DNA of 64,000 bases, from assembly GCF_016735115.1 (NCBI RefSeq), contig NZ_JAERQJ010000001.1:647575-711574 (forward strand), read 5' to 3'. The translations under genes were made by a program, and so were the position numbers. Below are positions 17,412 through 27,523 of the stretch, piece after piece (the first letter of the stretch is position 1; each line of letters opens with the position of its first letter). The DNA comes from Aquimarina mytili (GTDB lineage: Bacteria > Bacteroidota > Bacteroidia > Flavobacteriales > Flavobacteriaceae). The notes beneath the pieces were generated by a model. That model was not told the DNA's origin, made no database searches, and saw nothing but the letters and a program-made list of their open reading frames with translations.

Positions 17412-18653
17412 TTATCCATATATTTTTTTTACCAATGCACCAATGCTTAATCCTTGTACAATAATAGAAAATAGAACTACCACATAGGTTATGTATAGAA
17501 TAATTTCTGAAGAAGAGGTGTCAGCAAGACTTAATGCTAATGCTATAGAAATTCCTCCACGCAAGCCACCCCATGTCAGAACAATTACTGTTTTTAATGG
17601 ACTGCTTTCTGAATGTTTTAATAAGGAATATGGTAAAAATACAGAAATAAACCTTGATATCAATACTATTATAATTGCAATAATCCCAAGAATAAGATAA
17701 TTGAAATCAAATTTTAAAAGATGAATTGCAAGGCCTATCAGCACGAATAAAATACCATTAAAAACTTCATCAAGTATTTCCCAGATCTCATTAAGCATTT
17801 TTCTTGTTGGCCCTTTGTTGGCCTTAATATTTAGTTTATTTCCTATAATTATTCCAGCCACCACCATTGCCAACGGCCCGGATACGTGGATTAGAGAAGC
17901 TAGCGAATATCCTCCCATAACAATAGCGAGGCTAATCATGACCGACAACTGAGGGTTTTCTTTTACAGATTTTATACATTGAAACCCCAAAAAACCGAGG
18001 ATCGTTCCATATATGATGCCTCCAACGGCCTCTTCTAGAAATAATTTCCCAATTTCCGAACCTACTGAACCCTCAATATGATGTTCACCCATTCCAGTAA
18101 GGATTAAAATCCCCGAAAAAACTACTACTCCAATACCATCATTAAATAATGACTCTCCTTCAATTTTAACGCCAAGACTTTTTGCAATATTAGCCTTTTT
18201 AAGAATAGCCATAACTGCGATAGGATCTGTAGGAGAAATCAAAGCGCCAAATAATAAAGCATCCAGAAAAGGTAAGTTAATACCTATTATTTTGGCAATT
18301 CCGAAAGTTAAACCGCCAACCAGAAATGTTGAAATAAGTACGCCTAAAGTTGCGAATAGAATGATTGACCACTTTTCTTTAGATAGATCTTCAATATTTA
18401 CGTGTAGTGCCCCAGCAAAAAGAAGAAAGCTTAAGATACCATCTAAAAGCAATGTTTTGAAATCTGAATTCGTTATGATATCACAAAAAAACATGTAGAA
18501 CCCAGGAATAATACTCTTACTTACTGTAATAAGTACTATAGTTGCCAAACTCATTAACATCAACCCAATAGTAGTAGGAAGTTTCAACCATTTGTAGTTG
18601 ATATAGCTATAAAAAGAAGCTATTGCAAAAATAATACTGAAGGATTGAAGCAT
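17412..18653 (-). CDS. CPA1-family cation:proton antiporter (NhaP-like)
   Basis: 413 residues with about 12 membrane segments; exchanges Na+ or K+ for protons across the inner membrane. Family motifs are clear: [11 protein letters not shown] with D143, the ESLFNDG ion-binding pair N171-D172, and [15 protein letters not shown] near the C terminus. There is no long cytoplasmic regulatory tail, so it is a minimal transporter. It starts 13 bases after the Rieske-TPP enzyme gene, indicating co-transcription, and points to pH or ion homeostasis as part of the operon function. Confidence 0.9.
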   Translation of the reverse strand: MLQSFSIIFAIASFYSYINYKWLKLPTTIGLMLMSLATIVLITVSKSIIPGFYMFFCDIITNSDFKTLLLDGILSFLLFAGALHVNIEDLSKEKWSIILFATLGVLISTFLVGGLTFGIAKIIGINLPFLDALLFGALISPTDPIAVMAILKKANIAKSLGVKIEGESLFNDGIGVVVFSGILILTGMGEHHIEGSVGSEIGKLFLEEAVGGIIYGTILGFLGFQCIKSVKENPQLSVMISLAIVMGGYSLASLIHVSGPLAMVVAGIIIGNKLNIKANKGPTRKMLNEIWEILDEVFNGILFVLIGLAIHLLKFDFNYLILGIIAIIIVLISRFISVFLPYSLLKHSESSPLKTVIVLTWGGLRGGISIALALSLADTSSSEIILYITYVVVLFSIIVQGLSIGALVKKIYG

Positions 18654-18666
18654 AATTACAAAAGTT

Positions 18667-20622
18667 TTATATTAAACCAACATCAGTAACAACCTCAAGA
18701 AGGGCTGGTCCATTATGATCGCGAACCTTTTCCATAGCCGGTATTAGATCATCAGGGTTTTCTACTCGTATTCCAAGTGCACCACAGTTTTTTGCAAACT
18801 GGGCAAAACTTGGATTTTTAAGAGATGTTTGCCATACATCAAGTTCTGCAGCTCGTTGTTCTTTAGAAATTTTACCTAACTCAGAGTTGTTGAGGACAAT
18901 ATGTTTAATATTCATATTATATTTTACCAGTGTGGTAATTTCTGCCAAATATTGCCCTAAACCACCATCTCCAGATACTGACCATATAGGTCGTTCATGC
19001 CCTTGTGCAGCCCAGGCACCCATTGCTGCAGGTAATGCAAACCCTATCGACCCTAGATATCCAGACATTAGAATGGATTGATTTTTTGGTTCAAAATATC
19101 TTCCAAAGGAATATGTGTTATTTCCTACGTCAACAGCGATCACGGCATTGTCTGGAGTTACCTTATTCATGGCGTTAAAGACTGCAATAGAACTTAATCC
19201 TTTACTGCTCGAATCTTTAAGGCGACTTAGTTTTTCTTCTTTCCAAAGCTTCCAGCGTTCTTCAATTTCGGTTCGTTGATCCATAGTATTAGTTTTATCA
19301 TAAGTTTTTTGTTTCAGAACTTCCAAAGTTTCTGAAATCTCTCCCCATAACGCAGCATCCACTTTGTGAAATTTACTTAATGCCATAGGGTCAAAATCTA
19401 CCTGGATTAATGGCTTTTTGGGAGTGATACCTGTATGATTAGAAAAAGAAGCTCCAAAAACAATAAGAAGATCACTCTCATTCATAAACCATGAAGCGAT
19501 AGGAGTACCGCTTCGACCTAAAACCCCGCATCCTAATTCATGATCATCTGCAATCAATCCTTTTCCTTTAAATGTAGTAATAACAGGGCAGTTTAGCTTT
19601 TTTGCATAGGTGATAATACTATCCATATTAAAACGGGCACCATGTCCTACTATGATAACAGGTCTTTTGGATGATAAAATCATCGAAGTAGCCTTTTCTA
19701 TCATTTCCTTTGGTGGAGAAATATTGAAAGGTGTAATGCGATTTTCAGGAGTTTGAGGTTTTGCGTTTTTGCGTTTTTTAGTGAATGCTACTTCGTCTGG
19801 AAATGTTAAATGTGAAACATCTCTTTTGATAAGTGCATGTTTTATGGCTAAGGACATTAATTCGCTGTGATTAGAGTTGAGATGCACCGCATGATTAAAT
19901 TCTGCTACGGTGTTAAATGCTTTAACCAAATCTACCTCTTGAAAAGCTCCGGTACCAACCACTTGTGTATTTACTTGCCCAGAAATAGCTATAAGTGGAG
20001 CACGATCTACCTTAGCATCCCACATACCAGTATACATATTGGTTGCACCCGGGCCTGCAATACCAAAGCAAACGGCTGGCTTACCGGTAAGTTTTGCATA
20101 TCCAGATGCAGCAAAAGCAGCAGCACCTTCATGGCGAACCCCAAAATACTTTAGTTCTCCTTGTATTTCTTGTCTTCGCATTGCATCAGCAACCCCCAGG
20201 TTACTATGTCCTACCATACCAAATGCAGTATCTACTCCCCAATTTATCATAGTTTGTATCATCAAATCGGAGATAGTTTCTTCATGCTCTGATTCTTCAG
20301 GGATTCCTACATAAATAGCATCGTTCTCTTCTTTTACTTCAAAAGTAGTTATACCATCATCATAACCTCCCGGCGGTAGCCCGGTACAAGGGTGAAAATC
20401 CCACCCATGCCAAGGGCAGCGAAGCATTCCATTTTCTATAGAACCCTCACCAAGTGGTCCTCCCTGGTGTGGACATCGATTATCTAATGCAGAGAATTTT
20501 CCTTCAAAATGAGTTAGGCAAATACCTTGATGACCTGCGGTAACAGTTTGTACTCTACCTTCAGGGAGTTTGTTTTTATTGCTAAGTACCTTATGCCAAG
20601 TGACGTTTTTTTGAGAAGCCAT
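18667..20622 (-). CDS. Rieske [2Fe-2S] domain fused to TPP-dependent oxidase/decarboxylase (pyruvate oxidase-like)
   Basis: 651 residues. Residues 1-108 form a Rieske ferredoxin with a perfect CxHx16CxxH motif (C50, H52, C69, H72). Residues about 116-651 form a complete thiamine-pyrophosphate enzyme: catalytic Glu165 in [13 protein letters not shown], central domain about 305-440, and the TPP/Mg site GDGG at 551-554 with NN at 578-579. The closest known types are pyruvate oxidase, acetolactate synthase and related alpha-keto acid enzymes; the substrate is not clear. No signal peptide, so cytoplasmic. The Rieske domain could pass electrons from the TPP reaction to an acceptor, as the quinone does for PoxB. 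The same operon holds a second Rieske fusion (22321-23931). The fused domain is unusual for this family. Confidence 0.85.
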   Translation of the reverse strand: MASQKNVTWHKVLSNKNKLPEGRVQTVTAGHQGICLTHFEGKFSALDNRCPHQGGPLGEGSIENGMLRCPWHGWDFHPCTGLPPGGYDDGITTFEVKEENDAIYVGIPEESEHEETISDLMIQTMINWGVDTAFGMVGHSNLGVADAMRRQEIQGELKYFGVRHEGAAAFAASGYAKLTGKPAVCFGIAGPGATNMYTGMWDAKVDRAPLIAISGQVNTQVVGTGAFQEVDLVKAFNTVAEFNHAVHLNSNHSELMSLAIKHALIKRDVSHLTFPDEVAFTKKRKNAKPQTPENRITPFNISPPKEMIEKATSMILSSKRPVIIVGHGARFNMDSIITYAKKLNCPVITTFKGKGLIADDHELGCGVLGRSGTPIASWFMNESDLLIVFGASFSNHTGITPKKPLIQVDFDPMALSKFHKVDAALWGEISETLEVLKQKTYDKTNTMDQRTEIEERWKLWKEEKLSRLKDSSSKGLSSIAVFNAMNKVTPDNAVIAVDVGNNTYSFGRYFEPKNQSILMSGYLGSIGFALPAAMGAWAAQGHERPIWSVSGDGGLGQYLAEITTLVKYNMNIKHIVLNNSELGKISKEQRAAELDVWQTSLKNPSFAQFAKNCGALGIRVENPDDLIPAMEKVRDHNGPALLEVVTDVGLI

Positions 20623-20641
20623 GTGTTGTATGATTATGTTG

Positions 20642-21022
20642 CTAAAGCGTATTTTGAAATTGATCTTGCCGTATTTTTACAGCTTTAAAAGAGTATATTA
20701 TAAGTGCTATTAAACCTAGCAAAGCGAATATTATGCCTGTTATTGTTATATAAATTGATGAATTAAATTTAGCTCCAGTACTTATAAATAAGCCAGAAAC
20801 AAGCCCAGAAATCACAAAACAAGCTACAGAAATATATAAGAATACCATTGCATTATTGAGTAATTTTAACTGCTTTAATTTACGTTCTATCAATTGTTCA
20901 GAATTTGTATCTGCAATAAGTGATTTAATTTCGGTACTCAATGCCACTAATAGGTTAGAGGTTGATAATATTAACAACCCAATTCCAGGAACAATAGTTA
21001 TAGGTACATACCAATTTTCCAT
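20642..21022 (-). CDS. DUF2721-like small inner-membrane protein
   Basis: 126 residues with three hydrophobic segments: an N-terminal ITIVPGIGLLILSTSNLL, which resembles the start of DUF2721 proteins, then a charged linker (about 32-52) and two helices. Function of the family is unknown. It lies 5 bases after the stop of the upstream gene and 19 bases before the Rieske-TPP gene, so it is within the operon and might anchor or support a membrane-linked redox step. Confidence 0.55.
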   Translation of the reverse strand: MENWYVPITIVPGIGLLILSTSNLLVALSTEIKSLIADTNSEQLIERKLKQLKLLNNAMVFLYISVACFVISGLVSGLFISTGAKFNSSIYITITGIIFALLGLIALIIYSFKAVKIRQDQFQNTL

Positions 21023-21027
21023 AGAAG

Positions 21028-21774
21028 TTAATTTGTATAGGCAATAAGTGCCTCGTTAAAAAAAGTAACAGCATCAGTTTTATTTATTCCTGAAATAGGC
21101 AATACAGCGCCTTTAAAGCCATCGTTGTACCATTTCCCTTTTATTAAAGACTTAAACGTATTGGTATCTAGGCCATCGTGCCCTCTGTAACCACTGATAT
21201 AGAAATAATAGTCTTTACACATAGAATCTGGAATTGCTAAACCTAATCCAATAGAAACCCCTGAACTAGTATCTACTGTTGTAAATGCTCCTGTATCAAA
21301 GTGATGTGGCCATATTCTGATTTCAGAATCGAATCTATTGGTTTTTAAAAATTCTTGTATGGCTAATTGTGCTAGTTTTCTATATTCAATCAGTTTTTTC
21401 AACCTACTTGCATCTTGTAGTTTAAATACATAATCATCGGTTATTTGGTATGGCAACTCATAATGAAGATCATAGGAATAAGCTTTTTCAAAGCCACTAT
21501 CTATTACCATACTGTTTATCCATTGCATAACCTGGGCATGCGAGGTACCATCAAGTTGTAATCTTTTTGTCGCATTATTACCAATCCATTCTAAAGTAAA
21601 TAGAGCATAGCTGAGAGAAAGTATAACTCCATCAGCATTTAGTGGTCTGGTAAATAAACTTTCTGATTCTATAGAAAAACCAAGATTGGTATGGCTGTCA
21701 TCCTGTTTTTTTTCTATAAAACTTATTCCTGCGGCCGCTAGATACTGTGCCGCCAAGTGCATTTGAGTTGTCAT
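21028..21774 (-). CDS. cytosolic protein of unknown function (weakly DUF5996-like)
   Basis: 248 residues, no signal peptide or membrane segment. A segment IWPHHFDTG near residues 153-161 resembles the PHHFD signature I associate with DUF5996 proteins, but the rest is not recognised. N-terminal half is helical; the C-terminal half contains SSGVSIGLGLAIP and a GYRGHDGLD loop. No enzyme motif can be assigned. The gene lies between an outer-membrane protein (41 bases upstream) and the DUF2721 gene (5 bases downstream) in the Rieske operon. Confidence 0.45.
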   Translation of the reverse strand: MTTQMHLAAQYLAAAGISFIEKKQDDSHTNLGFSIESESLFTRPLNADGVILSLSYALFTLEWIGNNATKRLQLDGTSHAQVMQWINSMVIDSGFEKAYSYDLHYELPYQITDDYVFKLQDASRLKKLIEYRKLAQLAIQEFLKTNRFDSEIRIWPHHFDTGAFTTVDTSSGVSIGLGLAIPDSMCKDYYFYISGYRGHDGLDTNTFKSLIKGKWYNDGFKGAVLPISGINKTDAVTFFNEALIAYTN

Positions 21775-21815
21775 ATGTTGTTTGTTTTTATTCTATATTA
21801 TCTCTATTTGAACGT

Positions 21816-22337
21816 TTAATGTTTTTCTTCAGGCTTTGATAGCTGTATAATAACACCAACGGTTACAAACTCATCGTTAAGTTTTCCGGCTACTCCTTTA
21901 AATTCGCCAAAAACAAAACATTTTCCTAAGCCGTAATGGACTCCTAATCCATAATTCAAACCAAATTCTTCTTCTTTAGTATTAGATTGATCAATTAAAC
22001 GTTCTTTTTCTAAAGAGTAATTGATCCCACTAAGAGGATATACCCCGAAAGAGTGTGTTAATTCAAAAACGTAGTGTGCATTAAGATTTAACTCTGTAAT
22101 TGACAATTCATACTCTTCGTCAATTTCCTGATATGGAAAAAAAGTTATTTCAGGACCAAAACAAAAATGATTATTCGGCCCATAATATATTCTAGTATTG
22201 ATTCCAAAGATGTTCTCATTCAATTCCAATGAAGGACCAATACCTGCCATCCATCCTTGTTGTGTATAGACGCTTGATGATACAAGAAAGAGGAAAGAGC
22301 ATATAAAAAATGTATTCGATTTAAATAACTCCGGCAT
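21816..22337 (-). CDS. small outer-membrane beta-barrel protein
   Basis: 173 residues with a clear signal peptide (FLFLVSSSVYTQ, cleavage near residue 25). The mature part alternates hydrophobic and polar residues with many aromatic strands (GINTRIYYGPNNHFCFGPEI, LNYGLGVHYGLGKCFVFGEF), as expected for an 8-stranded outer-membrane barrel. No ligand or enzyme site is evident. Its start overlaps the end of the Rieske-GltS gene by 17 bases, so translation is probably coupled. Its presence gives the operon an envelope component in addition to the Omp85-like protein at 23955-27494. Confidence 0.6.
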   Translation of the reverse strand: MPELFKSNTFFICSFLFLVSSSVYTQQGWMAGIGPSLELNENIFGINTRIYYGPNNHFCFGPEITFFPYQEIDEEYELSITELNLNAHYVFELTHSFGVYPLSGINYSLEKERLIDQSNTKEEEFGLNYGLGVHYGLGKCFVFGEFKGVAGKLNDEFVTVGVIIQLSKPEEKH

Positions 22338-23931
22338 AATTGATTCCTGTTAGGCGATGCATATCATAATTAAAAGTTGAAAGGTCATCATGATTAAATT
22401 TTGTAATATCATCATGCCCACAGGCCCTGGCAATAACCTTTATGAGGTTATTGGTTGCATCAAAATAATTATATAATTGTTTTGCAGAAGATTCTATAAT
22501 CAATCTACTTCTCAACGATTCTTTTTGTGTAGCGATCCCTACAGGGCAATTGTTGCTGCCACAAGCACGCATTCCTAAGCAACCAATAGCTTGAATTGCA
22601 GCATTAGATACTGCTACAGCATCGGCGCCAAGCATCATTGCTTTTGCATAATCTTCAGCAATACGAAGCCCTCCAGTAATAATTAGGGTAATGTCTTTGG
22701 CTCCTACTTTGTCCAAGTATTTTCGAGCTCTTGCTAATGCCGGAATTGTTGGGACATTAATATTATCTCTTAAAATGGTAGGTGCAGAACCGGTACCTCC
22801 ACCACGACCATCCAAAATAATATAGTCCACACCTACATCAAGAGCAAATTGAATATCTTTTTCTATATGACTGGCAGCAATTTTAAAACCAATGGGTATA
22901 CCTCCGGTACGTTTTCTTACTTCTTGAGCAAAATCTTTAAAATCTGTCACACCATGAAAATCTGGAAAAGTAGCCGGTGAAATGGCGGTTTGCCCTTCTT
23001 TTAATCCTCTGACTTCAGCAATTTCTTTACTCACCTTATTACCGGGTAGGTGCCCTCCGGTTCCTGTTTTAGCACCTTGTCCTCCTTTGAAATGAAATGC
23101 TTGCACTTTATCTAACTTATCCCAAGAAAACCCAAATTGTGCAGAGGCCAATTCATAAAAATATTTGTTGTTATTTTCTTGCTCTTGTGGAAGCATTCCA
23201 CCTTCTCCAGAGCAAATACCTGTTCCTGCCATTTCTGCTCCTCTGGATAAAGCTATTTTTGCTTCTCGCGAAAGGGCTCCAAAACTCATATCGCTTACAA
23301 ATAAGGGAATATCAATTATCAAGGGTTTCTCTGCTTTAGGTCCAATGATAACCTTGGTAGCAACTTCTTCATGATCCAATAAAGGTCTGTTAGCTAATTG
23401 TGCGGGCAAGAATTGGATATCGTTCCATTTTGGTAAGGTATTTCGATCTACTCCCATCGATGCAGAAAATCCATGATGGCCAAGGTTTTTTAAGCCATTC
23501 TTTGCCAGCTCTTTGATGTGTCCTGTATAAGGTTCTGTATCTTCTGGATGAGTATCGGCATAGGCTCCGAGATACTCATCTCGATTAAAAGGTTGAGGGT
23601 AATCTTTAAGATACGAATTGATTTCAATTTCATCTACATAAAGATTTCCATTTTCAATTTTTGAAGAGAATTTATATAAAACCTCATTGTTGTTATACTC
23701 AGATACTCCGGTGTCATAGCGATAATCCCAACCATGAACACCGCAAATAAGATTATGTCCATCTATGTGCCCATCAGCCATTAAGGCTCCTCGATGAAGG
23801 CATCTTCCATACAAAACTGAAATCTCTTCACCATATTTTACAATAACCAAATCCAAATTATTTACCAGAGCATGAGTTGGTTTCTTATTTTCTAGATCTG
23901 CAATTTTAGCAATTTTGATAGGTTGTTTCAT
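22321..23931 (-). CDS. Rieske [2Fe-2S] domain fused to FMN-dependent glutamate-synthase-like domain
   Basis: 536 residues. The N-terminal 100 residues are a Rieske domain with a perfect CxHx16CxxH motif (C44, H46, C63, H66). Residues about 150-510 are the FMN-binding barrel of glutamate synthase (archaeal GltS/GltB central-domain type): SFGALSREAKIALSRG, the LDGRGGGTGSAP phosphate loop, and three Cys in CLGMRACGSNNCPVGIAT for a 3Fe-4S cluster. There is no glutamine amidotransferase domain, so ammonia or another donor would be needed, or the reaction is different. The Rieske domain could act as built-in electron donor. Cytoplasmic. Overlaps the next gene by 17 bases. True substrates are unknown. 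Confidence 0.85.
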   Translation of the reverse strand: MKQPIKIAKIADLENKKPTHALVNNLDLVIVKYGEEISVLYGRCLHRGALMADGHIDGHNLICGVHGWDYRYDTGVSEYNNNEVLYKFSSKIENGNLYVDEIEINSYLKDYPQPFNRDEYLGAYADTHPEDTEPYTGHIKELAKNGLKNLGHHGFSASMGVDRNTLPKWNDIQFLPAQLANRPLLDHEEVATKVIIGPKAEKPLIIDIPLFVSDMSFGALSREAKIALSRGAEMAGTGICSGEGGMLPQEQENNNKYFYELASAQFGFSWDKLDKVQAFHFKGGQGAKTGTGGHLPGNKVSKEIAEVRGLKEGQTAISPATFPDFHGVTDFKDFAQEVRKRTGGIPIGFKIAASHIEKDIQFALDVGVDYIILDGRGGGTGSAPTILRDNINVPTIPALARARKYLDKVGAKDITLIITGGLRIAEDYAKAMMLGADAVAVSNAAIQAIGCLGMRACGSNNCPVGIATQKESLRSRLIIESSAKQLYNYFDATNNLIKVIARACGHDDITKFNHDDLSTFNYDMHRLTGINYAGVI

Positions 23932-23954
23932 ATGTATTACTGTTGTTTTTAATT

Positions 23955-26900
23955 TTAAAATGAAAATCCAAGGACAAAGACAATTCTACCTCCATCTGAG
24001 CTAGAGAAGTAGCCAACATTTCCAGTGAAAGTATCCAATCCACTTACCCAAAAGGATCCTCCTAAACTATTAGTCCATTTATCTGAGTCATCATTTTCTA
24101 CCCAAACTCGTCCGTAATCAAACCCTCCGGTAACTCCATATTTGAGAGGGACAAAACTTGTTTTAAATTTTCCTATTTGATATCTAAGATCTATATTCTG
24201 GTATGCCGAGTATTTTCCTGTAAATCGTTCATTTCTGTATCCTCTCAAGCTAGATACTCCTCCGAGTTGTGCAGCATGATAAAATTCGAAATCATCTCCT
24301 AAAATGGCTTCTCCTCCGATTTTTGTTGCAAGTACAAGTTTTCCATTTTTGGATATTTTGTGATCTATTGCGAGATGAGGTTGTATATAAGCAAAGCGAT
24401 TTTCATTTTCTGTATCATCAATATTGGTTTTATAGCCAGCGGTTATTCCAACATCTAATCCCAAGGTAGGAAAAGCAAGGTCATTCATATTTTTGAAAGC
24501 ATAATTAACTTCAGCCCCGGCATAAGTTTGTTGGTTAAAAACAGTGCTATTTTCTTGTAGTGTATTGACAAACCTACCGATGGTATTTTCAACATCAAAT
24601 GATTCTACTAATGGTTTGAAGTAAAAAGACCCTCCGTCTCTTCCTCTCCAGATTAAAGAAATAGCGGCATTCCATTTTCTAATTCGTACCCTATTGAAGT
24701 CCAAATCCATTTCATCCCTATCATATGCCGTTTCATTACCAAACCCGAAAAAGTTTTGAGCAAAATTTGGACTAGTATATAATCCTTCTACACCAAAGTT
24801 CCAGTTATGAAAAATATTAGAAAACTCTCCAGAATAAGAAATATCAAACCCAGAAGATCCAGTATAAAATGATGCTCCAAAAGAATGTTCGTGTGTGAAT
24901 GGATTTCTTTGCAATCCATATTTAGTATAGTGATTTAATACTCCAACTCTAAGTCCGTCGTCAGGGTTAAATGCCAATAACGGAAGGAGTTGATACACAA
25001 AGTATTCTCTTTTTTTGTAATCATAATTATTGATGTCATACGAATCAACCAACCATTTTCTAGACTTTTTATTGATGATTGTATTTTTTTTAGACTTGTA
25101 ATCGTATGCCTTTACTTTTTTGGTGTTTTTAAAATCGTATGTGTCATTTTTTCTACCTCCAATAACACGAACCATTATTGGATGGTCACCTTCACCTTCT
25201 ACAACAAAAGAATCTTTACCATCGAGGCCATATAACCATATTTCTTTAGTTATGTCATGAGTAAAGGTTCGATTAAATATGCCAAGATCTTTTCTATGAA
25301 TATCGATAGAAGTTTTTCCTCCAGGAAGTCGTGTAATATTAAATTCATCATTTTTTTGAGTTCCGGCAATGACTTCAAATTTATTAATGTACAGATAATA
25401 TTCTCTGGCAATATTTAGTATGTTTTTTCGTCTTCCTTTGAGTTTGGTTTTAATTTCATCGATAGTTTCTCCTTTGACTTCATTCGGAATCTCTTCAAAA
25501 GCTTGTTCAATGATTTCGTCGGTTAAATTGTTCTGAATATATTTTACTTGTTTCTCCCATTCTGTCCAATCTGACTGATTCAGAAATGTGAGATCTAGTG
25601 GATAAGGCTCAAAATTAAACCATTTTGTATTTGGCAATTCTTCATCATAAGATTGCATCATTCTGATAAAAGGTACTGCGCATCTTAGAAAGGAAATGAT
25701 ACTTCCATCAAATACCGAAAACGCCTGATCACGATCTCTAGGAATGGGTTTACAGATTTCGGTACCATCTTCTTTTTCAAAACGAGCCCATCGCCATTGA
25801 TCTTCATGACGATCCCAGTCTCCAATAAGCATATCAAATAACCTTGCTCGTATGTATGACGGCTCATCTACAATAGATTTTCCTGTCTTTCTAATTTCAT
25901 GAAGCACATCATCTGTGCTTAGAATGTCTTTTGGTTTTCCAAAACTTTCTAAATCACTATGGTTGGATTCCACTCGCTCTTCGATCATATATAATTCATC
26001 ACCATATTCATCATTATATATCCCTAAGGCTTCTTGTTTCGGAACATAATAAAGTTTTGGATTGGTATGGTAAACATTAACAGCATTTGCTAGTGTACCT
26101 ATAGCAAAAGGAGTATAAGGATGCGCTGTGGTGTAAAAATCTAAAAGAAAGCGATCGGCAAAACTATTTTCAAGATCTTCTTCTACATATTTATCTTGAA
26201 AAGCAGTGGATTGTAAAAATTTGATGGCACTTTTCCTTAATGCACGCATTACATATTGTTTTCCATTTTTATTAACAAGACGCAATGATTTAGACTGGTG
26301 CCCACCACCGCGTCGTATTGGTTCTAACCCACCCATTAATGTATCCAGAAAAACAATAGGAGCATCCACAGATTTGCTATAATATTTTCGATAATGATCT
26401 CCCCATAATCCTTTATAAAGTTTTCCTTTTGTAGTCTCTTCAACAGAGTATACTGAGGCAGTTTTAGATGTTCCGAAACTACTTTTTGGAGTAAAAGTGT
26501 AATCTAATTTTGGGCTTTCTCCTTTAAAAACCTTTGAAGAATGAATTTTAGATACATTCTCATTTTTAACACCAAAATAATCCGCGATAACCTTTCCGTT
26601 TTTAAAAATCTTAAGGGCAGTAAAACCATTTTCTGATGAGCCATAATCACTTTCTTGAGAAGGTTTTACTCCTTTTGTTTCACCTACAGCACCACTTATT
26701 ATCTGAGGGATACCGTATTTAGAAATGTATTGTAAATTATTACCTTGTCCTGAAACAAAAATTACATTCTCTTTTTGCCTTGCTAGAGTAATTAATTTGT
26801 TTCTTAACATACGGTATTGTTTGTTTTGAAAATCCTGTATAGATATCCCACCGGTTCTCGATATTATTCCAGATTTGGTATTTGTGAACATGGGATGGTG

Positions 26901-27494
26901 TATTGCCACTATCATTATTTGATTTTGTGATTTTTTTAGAACGCTTTCAAATTCCAGAAAAAATTGTGTTCTATTTTTGATGTCACAATCATCATTGATA
27001 TAGGTGTTTTTATTCCAGTCTTCTAAAAACCATTGTGAATCTATAGCAATTAATACTACATTTTCAGAAATTTCTTTTTTCTTTATTGGACATCCATTAT
27101 CTGGATAATATTTGGCACTACTGTTTTGCTGGATAAATTTTTCTAGACCTTTTACATTCTTATATCCTTTGGCTTTCCATTCGTTATAACCGGGAACAAA
27201 AACAATTTTTCCATTAAAATCAGAAATTACATCCAATTGTTTTCCTACTGTTGTTTTTACTGAACTTTCTTTAATGCTAATAGGATCAGCCATATTACCA
27301 ACGATTAATAAGGTAGCATCCTTGGTTTGTGAAGATGCTGATACAATATTTTGTAAAATATTTTGGTCAATATCCTCGCTAGTATTTGCAGTAATAAATA
27401 TAGAAGCTTCAATATCACTTTCTTGCCCCTGAATTGGGAGTGTTAGAAGGGATATGAAAAAAGATAAGATGATTTGTGATTGCGTGAGTTTCAT
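23955..27494 (-). CDS. three-part outer-membrane protein: degenerate metallophosphoesterase, kinase-like centre, Omp85/BamA-like barrel
   Basis: 1179 residues with a signal peptide ending near IQGQ (24). Residues about 28-310 have the phosphoesterase layout (IVGNMAD 64-70, PGYNEW 101-106, HHP 199-201, SGQGNN 248-253), but metal ligands expected in GD, GNHDW and SGHxH are mostly replaced. Residues about 355-700 show a Gly-rich GGGHQSKSLRL (396-406), YVMRALRK (414-421), a hinge-like LYMIEERVE (501-509), a catalytic-loop-like LIGDWDRHEDQW (556-567) and PIPRDRDQAF (583-592): the order seen in HipA/PI3K/CotH-type kinases. Residues about 820-1179 are a surface-antigen barrel with the Omp85 RGY motif (SSLRGYRNERF) and a terminal FSF. 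I infer a periplasmic kinase-like module attached to a barrel. It follows the regulator by 29 bases. Confidence 0.7.
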   Translation of the reverse strand: MKLTQSQIILSFFISLLTLPIQGQESDIEASIFITANTSEDIDQNILQNIVSASSQTKDATLLIVGNMADPISIKESSVKTTVGKQLDVISDFNGKIVFVPGYNEWKAKGYKNVKGLEKFIQQNSSAKYYPDNGCPIKKKEISENVVLIAIDSQWFLEDWNKNTYINDDCDIKNRTQFFLEFESVLKKSQNQIMIVAIHHPMFTNTKSGIISRTGGISIQDFQNKQYRMLRNKLITLARQKENVIFVSGQGNNLQYISKYGIPQIISGAVGETKGVKPSQESDYGSSENGFTALKIFKNGKVIADYFGVKNENVSKIHSSKVFKGESPKLDYTFTPKSSFGTSKTASVYSVEETTKGKLYKGLWGDHYRKYYSKSVDAPIVFLDTLMGGLEPIRRGGGHQSKSLRLVNKNGKQYVMRALRKSAIKFLQSTAFQDKYVEEDLENSFADRFLLDFYTTAHPYTPFAIGTLANAVNVYHTNPKLYYVPKQEALGIYNDEYGDELYMIEERVESNHSDLESFGKPKDILSTDDVLHEIRKTGKSIVDEPSYIRARLFDMLIGDWDRHEDQWRWARFEKEDGTEICKPIPRDRDQAFSVFDGSIISFLRCAVPFIRMMQSYDEELPNTKWFNFEPYPLDLTFLNQSDWTEWEKQVKYIQNNLTDEIIEQAFEEIPNEVKGETIDEIKTKLKGRRKNILNIAREYYLYINKFEVIAGTQKNDEFNITRLPGGKTSIDIHRKDLGIFNRTFTHDITKEIWLYGLDGKDSFVVEGEGDHPIMVRVIGGRKNDTYDFKNTKKVKAYDYKSKKNTIINKKSRKWLVDSYDINNYDYKKREYFVYQLLPLLAFNPDDGLRVGVLNHYTKYGLQRNPFTHEHSFGASFYTGSSGFDISYSGEFSNIFHNWNFGVEGLYTSPNFAQNFFGFGNETAYDRDEMDLDFNRVRIRKWNAAISLIWRGRDGGSFYFKPLVESFDVENTIGRFVNTLQENSTVFNQQTYAGAEVNYAFKNMNDLAFPTLGLDVGITAGYKTNIDDTENENRFAYIQPHLAIDHKISKNGKLVLATKIGGEAILGDDFEFYHAAQLGGVSSLRGYRNERFTGKYSAYQNIDLRYQIGKFKTSFVPLKYGVTGGFDYGRVWVENDDSDKWTNSLGGSFWVSGLDTFTGNVGYFSSSDGGRIVFVLGFSF

Positions 27495-27523
27495 AATGTA
27501 TTAGTGAATTCTTATAAACTGAT

